From an uncultured Collinsella sp. (lineage in GTDB: Bacteria > Actinomycetota > Coriobacteriia > Coriobacteriales > Coriobacteriaceae), in assembly GCA_900765115.1 (NCBI GenBank), contig CAAFQK010000033.1, forward strand, positions 1 to 20,890: a DNA stretch of 20,890 nucleotides, read 5' to 3'. The notes beneath the pieces are model-generated. The model was not told the origin of the DNA. It saw only the letters and a list, made by a program, of their open reading frames with translations, and made no database searches. Shown here one piece after another: positions 14,545 through 20,792 of this stretch. The position numbers and the translations under genes were made by a program. Each line of letters opens with the position of its first letter. Position 1 is the stretch's first letter.

Positions 14545-15735
14545 TTACTCAATGATCGTGGAGACGATGCCCGAGCCGACAGTGTGGCCACCCTCGCGGA
14601 TAGCGAAGCGCAGGCCCTCCTCCATGGCGATCGGGTGAATGAGGTCGCCCTCGATGGTGATGTGGTCACCAGGCATAGCCATCTCGGTGCCCTCGGGGAG
14701 CTTGACCGTACCGGTAACGTCGGTGGTACGGAAGTAGAACTGAGGACGATAACCATCGAAGAACGGGGTGTGACGGCCGCCCTCCTCCTTGGTCAGAACG
14801 TAGATCTCGCCGGTGAACTTGGTGTGCGGGGTAACCGAACCGGGCTTGCAGAGAACCTGGCCGCGCTCGATGTCCTCGCGCTTGATGCCGCGGAGCAGCA
14901 GACCGACGTTATCGCCAGCCTCGCAGAAGTCCATGGACTTACGGAACATCTCGATACCGGTAACAACGGTGTTCTGGGTATCCTTGATGCCGACGATCTC
15001 AACGGGCTCGTTGAGCTTGAGCTCACCGCGCTCGACACGGCCGGTAGCAACGGTACCACGGCCGGAGATGGTCATAACGTCCTCAACGGCCATCAGGAAC
15101 GGGAGGTCGTTGTTACGAGCAGGCGTCGGGATGTACTCGTCGACAGCCTTCATGAGCTCGCGAATGGCGTCCATCCACTTGGCGTCGCCCTCGAGAGCGC
15201 CCAGAGCGGAACCACGGATGACGGGGATGTCGTCGCCGGGGAAATCGTACTCGGAGAGGAGCTCACGGGTCTCCATCTCGACGAGGTCGATGAGCTCGTC
15301 ATCGTCGACCATGTCGCACTTGTTCAGGAAGACGACGATGTAGGGAACGCCGACCTGACGGGCGAGCAGGATGTGCTCGCGGGTCTGAGCCATGGGGCCG
15401 TCGGTAGCGGCGATGACCAGGATAGCGCCGTCCATCTGAGCAGCACCGGAGATCATGTTCTTGACGTAGTCAGCGTGGCCCGGGCAGTCAACGTGAGCGT
15501 AGTGACGGGCAGCGGTCTCGTACTCGACGTGGGAGACGGAGATCGTAATGCCGCGCTCGCGCTCCTCGGGAGCCTTGTCGATGTTCTCGAACGCAGTGAA
15601 GTCAGCCTTGCAGCCCTCGGTCTCAGAGAGAACCTTGGTGATGGCGGCGGTCAGCGTGGTCTTGCCGTGGTCGACGTGACCAATGGTGCCGATGTTAACA
15701 TGCGGCTTAGTGCGCTCAAACTTCTCTTTGGCCAT
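14545..15735 (-). CDS. tuf: Elongation factor Tu
   Basis: This 396-residue GTPase carries aminoacyl-tRNA to the ribosome. The G1 motif GHVDHGKT, the switch region RGITI, G3 DCPGH and G4 NKCD are intact, as are domains 2 and 3, ending GHTVGSGIVSTIIE. The length is standard. AGGAGGG five bases upstream supports the ATG. It lies directly after tRNA-Tyr, tRNA-Thr and tRNA-Met in the same orientation, like E. coli tufB, which is transcribed with its upstream tRNAs. A TATAAA stretch near 15779 could give an extra start, but I find no matching -35 box. Confidence 0.98.
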   Translation of the reverse strand: MAKEKFERTKPHVNIGTIGHVDHGKTTLTAAITKVLSETEGCKADFTAFENIDKAPEERERGITISVSHVEYETAARHYAHVDCPGHADYVKNMISGAAQMDGAILVIAATDGPMAQTREHILLARQVGVPYIVVFLNKCDMVDDDELIDLVEMETRELLSEYDFPGDDIPVIRGSALGALEGDAKWMDAIRELMKAVDEYIPTPARNNDLPFLMAVEDVMTISGRGTVATGRVERGELKLNEPVEIVGIKDTQNTVVTGIEMFRKSMDFCEAGDNVGLLLRGIKREDIERGQVLCKPGSVTPHTKFTGEIYVLTKEEGGRHTPFFDGYRPQFYFRTTDVTGTVKLPEGTEMAMPGDHITIEGDLIHPIAMEEGLRFAIREGGHTVGSGIVSTIIE

Positions 15736-15790
15736 AAAGCCCTCCTCTTAACAGGTCGTCCCCGGACGGGACTTTGCCTTTATACCATAG

Positions 15791-15819
15791 TGGCCTCTCA
15801 ACATACTATTGAGAAGCCA
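15791..15819 (-). other. Hairpin between tRNA-Met and tuf
   Basis: TGGCCTCTCAA and TTGAGAAGCCA pair over 11 positions with one mismatch. No T-run follows on the minus strand. It may be a processing site separating tRNA from tuf mRNA rather than a terminator. Confidence 0.45.
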
Positions 15820-15831
15820 CCGTGTTACCTA

Positions 15832-15908
15832 TGGTAGCGGTGACTGGATTCGAACCAGTGACGCCACGGGTATGAACCGTGTGCTCTAACCAACTGAGCT
15901 ACACCGCC
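15832..15908 (-). tRNA. tRNA-Met, elongator type (CAT anticodon)
   Basis: The 77-base cloverleaf has acceptor GGCGGTG/CACCGCT, discriminator A and encoded CCA. The anticodon stem-loop CACGGTTCATACCCGTG has CAT. The acceptor closes at 1-72 by a G-U pair, unlike initiator tRNAs, and the body resembles elongator tRNA-Met of Gram-positives. Confidence 0.92.
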
Positions 15909-15911
15909 GGA

Positions 15912-15987
15912 TGGAGCCTGCAACCAGACTTGAACTGGTGACCTCTTCGTTACCAACGAAGTGCTCTACCGACTGAGCTATACAGGC
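15912..15987 (-). tRNA. tRNA-Thr (GGT anticodon)
   Basis: The 76-base cloverleaf has acceptor GCCTGTA/TGCAGGC, discriminator T and encoded CCA. The anticodon loop has GGT in CTTCGTTGGTAACGAAG. It corresponds in position and anticodon to thrT before tufB in E. coli. Confidence 0.95.
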
Positions 15988-15997
15988 ACTTGACGGG

Positions 15998-16079
15998 TGG
16001 GAGCTATAGGATTCGAACCTATGTAGGCAGAGCCAACGGGTTTACAGCCCGTCCCCATTAACCACTCGGGCAAACTCCC
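15998..16079 (-). tRNA. tRNA-Tyr (GTA anticodon)
   Basis: This class II tRNA has a long variable arm, acceptor GGGAGTT/AGCTCCC and discriminator A. The anticodon stem-loop CGGGCTGTAAACCCG has GTA. After the discriminator the gene reads CCC, so the CCA end is not encoded, unlike the other three tRNAs of the block. Confidence 0.95.
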
Positions 16080-16141
16080 AATCGTTCAAGTATCCGCAGG
16101 TTCTTTGGTCTTTTGGACCGCCGCCCCCGCGAACGAAGAAG

Positions 16142-16184
16142 ATAATACGATGCCACCTTGGGGGCTGTCAACGAAAACCTCTAG
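16142..16184 (-). promoter_or_regulatory. Promoter of the tRNA-Tyr-Thr-Met-tuf cluster
   Basis: On the minus strand TTGACA (16166-16171) and TATTAT (16142-16147) are separated by 18 bases, a strong sigma-A promoter. Bases 16164-16184 match the rpmG promoter region at 19 of 21 positions. Confidence 0.75.
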
Positions 16185-16383
16185 ATACACGGCTCCGGGC
16201 GTATCCATATAGCTTTGACCTGCCGTTTTGCTGAGTTTGGATGTGAAGGACGGTGGATTTTGCTGCACTGGTGACATTTCCCAAGGGAACACTTTGGCAT
16301 AGTGGAGTAAGCCTGCGGATTATTACTTCGATAACGACTCATTTGCACCTATATATAGGTCGAGATCGGGCCTCCGCGGCAAA
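16185..16383. other. Non-coding stretch, nothing recognised
   Basis: No credible gene is visible; the open frame at 16086-16292 (minus) crosses the tRNA promoter and has no ribosome binding site. A small palindrome, TTCCCAAGGGAA, sits near 16278-16290, and CCTATATATAGG lies near 16348-16359. Confidence 0.4.
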
Positions 16384-16384
16384 T

Positions 16385-16532
16385 TCGAGCGTGGATTTTC
16401 TCCCGTTTGAAATCGAGCGTGGATAATCTCCCACTTTTGGCATGGCCCCAAGGCCAAAGTGGCAGATTATCCACGCTCATTCTCCAGGCGGGAGATTTTC
16501 CACTCTCGTGTGTCCGAATATCCACGCTCGAT
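16385..16532. repeat. Five-copy inverted/direct repeat cluster (GAGCGTGGATAATCTCCC type)
   Basis: Two forward copies (16385-16404, 16413-16432) are followed by three reverse copies (16461-16479, 16490-16508, 16518-16532). The central pair extends to arms of about 26 bases (16415-16440 with 16454-16478), with one mismatch and one bulge, forming a long hairpin. The outer copies can pair in nested fashion. No gene is present and no transposase is nearby on this side of the attachment site. Confidence 0.75.
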
Positions 16533-16560
16533 GACGATGACCAACCTCGCCCCAGCTTCA

Positions 16561-16777
16561 GTCTCGATCTGTAACAGTAAGAGGGTTATTCCTCCCCTAT
16601 CTGTTACAGATTGAGATATTACGCAGAGACCCCAGCTCACGTCTCATTCTGTAACAGTAAGAACGGTTTTTCGCCCCTTCGTGTTACAGATCGAGATGTT
16701 ATCGACCATCCCTTGGCATTGTCTCGATCTGTAACTATAAGGAGGGTTTTCAGCTCGCCCGTGTTGCAGATCGAGAC
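16561..16777. repeat. Three tandem palindromes with exact 80-base period
   Basis: Units of 57 bases start at 16561, 16641 and 16721. Each opens with GTCTCGATCTGTAAC (GTCTCATTCTGTAAC in the second) and closes with a version of GTTACAGATCGAGA. The interior is variable but shares TAAG, a GG and a T-run. Spacers of 23 bases separate them. Mismatches within arms are often G-U compatible. It is not CRISPR-like: the repeat is longer than the spacer and is itself one palindrome. Confidence 0.75.
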
Positions 16778-16831
16778 AAACCTGAAGCCTGGTGGAAGTC
16801 AAACTCGCTGACATGTCAACATAAATAGAAA

Positions 16832-16862
16832 CGGGCCCTGTCCCATATAGAGACAGAGCCCG
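16832..16862 (-). terminator. Terminator left behind from the split tRNA-Thr gene
   Basis: CGGGCCCTGTC and GACAGAGCCCG pair over 11 positions with one mismatch. On the minus strand TTTCTATTT follows. It stands nine bases after the tRNA-Thr 3' end, as a terminator of that tRNA should. Confidence 0.75.
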
Positions 16863-16871
16863 AAACTTTCA

Positions 16872-16914
16872 TGGAGCCAGTGACAGGAATCGAACCCGCA
16901 ACCCACTGATTACA
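16872..16914 (-). other. Left attachment site: 3' half of tRNA-Thr (TGT)
   Basis: Read on the minus strand, the 43 bases run TGTAATCAGTGGGTTGCGGG, then the T arm TTCGATTCC, and end CACTGGCTCCA. This is the anticodon TGT, 3' anticodon stem, variable loop, T arm, acceptor and encoded CCA of a tRNA-Thr. The 5' half is absent: homology stops at 16914 and the integrase gene begins 155 bases on. This is the classic scar of a tyrosine-integrase element that entered a tRNA gene; the rebuilt full tRNA should lie at the far end of the element, outside the window. The exact core length is not known. Confidence 0.85.
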
Positions 16915-17005
16915 TCGCTTTCCATTCTGGTTAATAGCGTCCATCTGCGACTATAGCGACCGTAACCTCGCCTTTTTCTTTCGTTTTCCGCTTATAGTCT
17001 CACTT

Positions 17006-17059
17006 GAGACGTCTCCGAAACAGTCAAATTGCACACTCATTGCACACGCGATTGCACAC
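17006..17059 (+). promoter_or_regulatory. Palindrome and three direct repeats before the integrase gene
   Basis: GAGACGTCTC (17006-17015) is a perfect palindrome. It is followed by three identical ATTGCACAC copies at 17028, 17039 and 17051, spaced 11 and 12 bases, about one helical turn, and the last ends nine bases before the ATG. They could be integrase arm-type sites or an operator that controls int. Confidence 0.55.
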
Positions 17060-17068
17060 GGAGGGACA

Positions 17069-18274
17069 ATGGAAGAGAAATACACCACCTCGTCTATTTA
17101 TAAGTTTAAGGACGATCGCTGGCGCGCACAGTTCCCCTATTTGGAGAACGGCATCTGGCATAAGAAGACTCAGCTCTTGGAACATCGAGGGCGCGATAAA
17201 GGCAGAAGCCATAAGCATCGCGATGCCGCCATGCTCGAGGCCGAATCCATCCGCGCATCTCTCAATGAGAAGGCCACCGCAGAAGCAGCTAAACCCAAGG
17301 GGCTTGGTATCACCGTTTCAAAGCTCGTGACATGCTATATCGATATCGAGTGCGCGGACGTCGCGCGCTCCACGGCGACCGGATACCACGGCATGCTCCG
17401 CCGGAATATCGAACCGTATCTCGGTGATGTCCCATTGGAAGACCTTACGGAAGAGGATGTTCAGGAATGGATAACGGCGATCGCCTCAACCCACGCACGG
17501 TCCACCGCCTGCAATTCCCTACGGTTGTTACGAGGCTCGCTCAAATATGGAATGCGAAAGAAATGGATTGACGAAAACGTGGCCTCTTGGGCAAAAGTCC
17601 CCAAAAACGAAGACGCGAACTACGGTCTACCGAATTCGCTTACAACCAAAGAGCGAACCAGGGTCTTGAACACTCTGAACGCCTCCATAGATATCCCAGC
17701 GATGCTTGCAGCCAAGATAGCGCTCTACACGGGATTGCGGCGCGGCGAGCTTTGCGCCCTGAAATGGAAAAACGTGGACTTTAAATCCGCAACGATCCGA
17801 GTCGAGGCCGCGATTGGGCACACAGATAACGAGTTCTATATCAAGGGCCCCAAGAGCATTAGCAGCCGGCGCGCTATCCCCAACTGCCCGAAAGACCTTA
17901 TGAAAGACCTTGCGAAGCGCGAGGCCGACATGAAGTCCGAATGCGCGAATCTGGGCGTTGAGTTCAGCGACGAACTGTTTGTCCTCGGCTTTCCGGACGG
18001 CTCCTTCTTGAAACCGCCCAGGATCAACGACGCTTGGCGGGCCCTGGCAAAGGCCTTGAAGCTCCATGGTGTCTTGAACAAGAACACCGTCACCTTCCAC
18101 GACCTCAGGCACAGTTTTGCAACGTACGCCGTTTCCAACGGAATCGACCCGAGGACTCTCGCAAGCCTCATGGGGCACTCGAAGGCGTCGATGACACTCG
18201 ACAGATACGCCAGCGCCGACCCAGTAGCCACCGCATCGGCTATGAGAACTCTTGGACGCTTATATAAAGAGTGA
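17069..18274 (+). CDS. Tyrosine site-specific integrase of the element
   Basis: This 401-residue protein catalyses integration and excision at the tRNA-Thr site. It has an N-terminal arm-binding region (about 8-75), a SAM-like core-binding domain (about 85-170, SKLVTCYIDIECADVARSTA onward) and a C-terminal catalytic domain. The catalytic set is complete: Arg in TGLRRGELCALKW, the HxxR box HDLRHSFATYA, His in LMGHSKASMT and the nucleophile Tyr in LDRYASADP. GGAGGG precedes the ATG. The layout (tRNA scar, then int pointing into the element) is usual for ICEs of actinobacteria. A terminator follows, so int is separate from the mob genes. Confidence 0.96.
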   Translation: MEEKYTTSSIYKFKDDRWRAQFPYLENGIWHKKTQLLEHRGRDKGRSHKHRDAAMLEAESIRASLNEKATAEAAKPKGLGITVSKLVTCYIDIECADVARSTATGYHGMLRRNIEPYLGDVPLEDLTEEDVQEWITAIASTHARSTACNSLRLLRGSLKYGMRKKWIDENVASWAKVPKNEDANYGLPNSLTTKERTRVLNTLNASIDIPAMLAAKIALYTGLRRGELCALKWKNVDFKSATIRVEAAIGHTDNEFYIKGPKSISSRRAIPNCPKDLMKDLAKREADMKSECANLGVEFSDELFVLGFPDGSFLKPPRINDAWRALAKALKLHGVLNKNTVTFHDLRHSFATYAVSNGIDPRTLASLMGHSKASMTLDRYASADPVATASAMRTLGRLYKE

Positions 18275-18313
18275 TTTGCTTCGTCGCAAGCAAAGAAGTC
18301 AACAGTGGCTCGG

Positions 18314-18341
18314 AGGCCCGGCTTTAACCGGGCCTTTTCTT
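18314..18341 (+). terminator. Terminator after the integrase gene
   Basis: AGGCCCGG and CCGGGCCT form a perfect eight-base stem with a CTTTAA loop, followed by TTTCTTG. Confidence 0.88.
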
Positions 18342-18469
18342 GTTGCCTCGACCCTTCAACGTCTTTTTTGTCCATAGCGTCCGCCCTGCCCGTACTTTGA
18401 CGAATGCCGGCAGCGGCGTGTCAGACTGCGAAATAAGAGAAATCGGCAAATTCCAGAAAGGAGACCGAA

Positions 18470-18712
18470 ATGAAATTCAAAGAAAAGCGTATCGGAGTCG
18501 ACGACTTCCGCAGTATGCCGGATATCGTCGATCCGCTGCCGGTCGCGTACCTGCTCGGCATCAGCGATCGCTCTGTCTACCGCCTCTGCCAGAACGGGAC
18601 GTTCAAAGCCGTGAAGTGCGGCAAGTTATGGCGAATCAACCGCGACAGCGTGCTCAGCTATATCGGAGTCACTATCGACCGAACTGAATGCCCGTCAACC
18701 AACATCAATTAA
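18470..18712 (+). CDS. Excisionase-like helix-turn-helix protein
   Basis: This 80-residue protein has a MerR/excisionase-type HTH (about 23-65): LPVAYLLGISDRSVYRLCQN, then GTFKAVKCGKLWRINRDSVL. The GKLWRI motif is the typical wing of helix_turn_helix_17 proteins. In such elements these small proteins bend DNA at the att site and favour excision, or regulate transfer genes. AAGGAG seven bases upstream supports the ATG. The gene is codirectional with int and 195 bases after it. The 128 bases between the terminator and this gene show no clear promoter or oriT. Confidence 0.8.
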   Translation: MKFKEKRIGVDDFRSMPDIVDPLPVAYLLGISDRSVYRLCQNGTFKAVKCGKLWRINRDSVLSYIGVTIDRTECPSTNIN

Positions 18713-18765
18713 AAACGACCATTACATGGGGTCCGAGAGGCCCCTCTTTGTTATAAGGAGGCCCT

Positions 18766-19227
18766 ATGGTCGGAACTAAAACAGTCAGCGTGAAGCTCGA
18801 TTCAAGGCTCTATACCGCCCTCAAGACGCGGGCCGAGCTCGACAAGTCCAACGTCAGCAATGTGATCCGGTCGTTCCTGTGCTCGGCGCTCGCCGCGGAG
18901 GAGCTCGACCTCTACGGCAACGAGGTCGCGGGCTTCATCCGCTGCGTCGTCGACGCGCGGATGGACGTCGCCGCACTCGATATCGAGCGCAAGCTCGACG
19001 CCACCGAGGACCGCATCGCCGCGGTCCTCTCGCGCCCCATGACCGCCGCCATCATGGCCGGCCTCATGTCGGCCGACGTCCTCAAGGCCTCCTACGCCTC
19101 GCTCGACGACGTCCCCGTCGCGGACATCTGGAAGAACTACCTCGCGCAGGCCGGCGAGCTCAGCCGCGCCGGACTCGGCCGAATCGACGAGGTGAAGCTC
19201 CACGCGCGCGAGCGCGCCGATGGCTAG
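18766..19227 (+). CDS. Ribbon-helix-helix accessory protein (MobC-like)
   Basis: This 153-residue protein begins with a ribbon-helix-helix fold: TVSVKLDSRLYTALKTRAEL as strand and first helix, then DKSNVSNVIRSFLCSAL as second helix. The rest is helical and Ala/Leu/Asp-rich, without recognised motifs. Position directly before, and eight bases overlapping, the relaxase gene suggests it binds oriT and assists nicking, as MobC/NikA-like proteins do. AAGGAGG four bases before the ATG is strong. The gene is markedly more GC-rich than int. The 53-base spacer upstream has GGGG/CCCC pairing near 18728-18744 but no recognisable nic site. Confidence 0.65.
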   Translation: MVGTKTVSVKLDSRLYTALKTRAELDKSNVSNVIRSFLCSALAAEELDLYGNEVAGFIRCVVDARMDVAALDIERKLDATEDRIAAVLSRPMTAAIMAGLMSADVLKASYASLDDVPVADIWKNYLAQAGELSRAGLGRIDEVKLHARERADG

Positions 19228-20575
19228 CCCGCCCGTCATCGTCAACCACTCCGTCGTCCGCGCGGGGACGTCCGCGAGGGCGACCGCCGCGGGCCTGGCG
19301 GCATACGCCGGCACCCGCCGCGGCGTCGTCATCGAGGTCAGCGAGGCCGACGGCAGGAGGCTCGGCGTGGACGGCCTGGCCGCCTACGCCGCGAACAGGA
19401 CCGGCTCGACGGGCGGCCTCTGGGGCGCGGGCGGCCCGGTCGCCGTGGCGGAGGCGAGGCGCGCAATCGCCCAGAACGGCGGCGCGGTGCTCACCACCGT
19501 CGTCACGGTCCCGAACGACATCGCCCCAGCTGCCGGCTTCGACCGCCTGGACGCCTGGCAGGCGCTGGTGCGCTCCGAGTGGCCGAGGCTCTTCTCCGAG
19601 ATGACCGGCGTGCCCGAGAGCCGCGTAGAGTTCTACGCGGCGATGCACGTCAACGGCACGAGCCACCACGTCCACATCCTCACGGTCGACCGCGCGGGCG
19701 ACTGGGACTCCCTGCTGCCCAAGGGGAAGATGGAGGCGGCGCGGCTCGAGATCTCCTCGAAGGCCATGGCGCCGCTGCTGCGGGAGGCCTACATCGAGCG
19801 CGACCTCGCGAGAGAGGCGGCGCTGGACGCCGTCGCCCGCATCGACCGGAACCGTTTCGACATCGAGCTGCCGCCGGACGGAAGGATCGAGGCCGCCCAC
19901 CTCAGGCGTTTCCACCCGGAGGCCTCCGCTGCGCTGAGGGAGGCCCTCGACCGGGCAGCCTCCGACTCCCCCGAGCTCGCCGGCGCGCTGGACCGCCACA
20001 GGAAAGCCGTCGAGAGGTGCGCCGACCTCAAGTGCCTGACCGGAGAGGCGCGGGACGTCTACACCCGCAAGGCGGCCGCCGGCCTCGGCCTCCGGTGCGA
20101 GAACGCGGCACTGCGAGTCATGGTCCCGGACAGAACGCCGATTCGCGAACAAATACCGGCGCGACGCGCCGCCCCGGCAGCCGGCCCGGCGACGGATAGG
20201 CGGAGGGAGGCCGGGTTCGCCACCGAAGCCCGAGCCTGCATCCCGAAGGCGCGCCTCGAGAGGCTCACGCGAAAGGTCGCGCACGGCAGGACCCTCGAGC
20301 CGGCAGACCTCAGGGGATGTCCCACGGCAGACCGGGCCTTCAGGCATGCGCCGTCGCCCGGTCCGGCCCTCGGGCGGGCAGCCGCGATGGCGGCACTGGT
20401 CGCCAGGGAGACCGCGCGGGACGCCGGGGGGCGCGACATGGGGGACGAGGCCGGCGAGAAGGCGCTGCGGCTCATCGCCGCGGCCCTGAGGATCCTCGCC
20501 TCCGGCGGCACCAGGCAAACGAACGTCCCCGCAGTGAAGATAGCGAACAGGATAGAGAGGACGATCACGAGATGA
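19220..20575 (+). CDS. Relaxase, MobP2/MobL-like
   Basis: This 451-residue protein is the likely nicking enzyme that starts DNA transfer. The N-terminus PPVIVNHSVVRAG, then LAAYAGTRRGVVIE, matches the MobP2/MobL start, where a Tyr (here Tyr29) precedes the TR-x-GV motif. The metal-binding histidines are in AAMHVNGTSHHVHILTVDRA (His143, His149/150, His152). SLLPKGKMEAARLEISSKAM continues the family pattern (lysine-glycine turn, then a long helix). The last 180 residues are Ala/Arg-rich without recognised domains; there is no helicase part. The start overlaps the accessory gene and the end overlaps the next gene by ATGA, so three genes form one coupled operon. Confidence 0.75.
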   Translation: MASPPVIVNHSVVRAGTSARATAAGLAAYAGTRRGVVIEVSEADGRRLGVDGLAAYAANRTGSTGGLWGAGGPVAVAEARRAIAQNGGAVLTTVVTVPNDIAPAAGFDRLDAWQALVRSEWPRLFSEMTGVPESRVEFYAAMHVNGTSHHVHILTVDRAGDWDSLLPKGKMEAARLEISSKAMAPLLREAYIERDLAREAALDAVARIDRNRFDIELPPDGRIEAAHLRRFHPEASAALREALDRAASDSPELAGALDRHRKAVERCADLKCLTGEARDVYTRKAAAGLGLRCENAALRVMVPDRTPIREQIPARRAAPAAGPATDRRREAGFATEARACIPKARLERLTRKVAHGRTLEPADLRGCPTADRAFRHAPSPGPALGRAAAMAALVARETARDAGGRDMGDEAGEKALRLIAAALRILASGGTRQTNVPAVKIANRIERTITR

Positions 20576-20792
20576 AACCGAAATCCTTCAACCGCGACAT
20601 GAAAAGGGAGCTCGCCGGCACGCTCGCGGGCCACGGCATCGCCGCCGGCGTCGCCTGCGTCGCGACCGTCAGCGCCTGGGCCTACGCCAGATGGTGGACC
20701 GTATCCCTCATCTCGGGCTTCTCCGCCCTACTGCGGCTGCCCGCGGGCGACCCGGGCCCCGAGCCCGCCCACGTCTTCCGCAACCCCTTCGA
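20572..20792 (+). pseudogene. Membrane protein start, probable VirD4/TraG coupling protein, interrupted by an IS
   Basis: From the ATG that overlaps the relaxase stop, about 74 codons can be read: MKPKSFNRDMKRELAGTLAG, then a hydrophobic stretch GIAAGVACVATVSAWAYARW, a second weaker one, and GPEPAHVFRNPFDG. A basic cytoplasmic start followed by two membrane segments is what a T4SS coupling protein would have, and the place after a relaxase fits. Family motifs (Walker A) would come later and are not in view. After about base 20793 the sequence is that of an IS, so the gene is broken. Identity rests mostly on context. Confidence 0.45.

Noticed and set aside
14506..15837. 443-codon open frame on the plus strand opposite tuf
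   Set aside because: It is a shadow of the strongly biased tuf codons; the real tuf frame is complete on the other strand.
16086..16292. 68-codon open frame on the minus strand upstream of tRNA-Tyr
   Set aside because: It covers the promoter of the tRNA cluster, lacks a ribosome binding site and resembles nothing.
16561..16777. Possible short CRISPR array
   Set aside because: The repeated unit is a single long palindrome of 57 bases with only 23-base gaps, the loops vary, there are three units, and no cas gene is present.
18343..18765. oriT of the element
   Set aside because: The two short spacers near the mob genes are plausible places, but I see no convincing inverted repeat with a known nic sequence.
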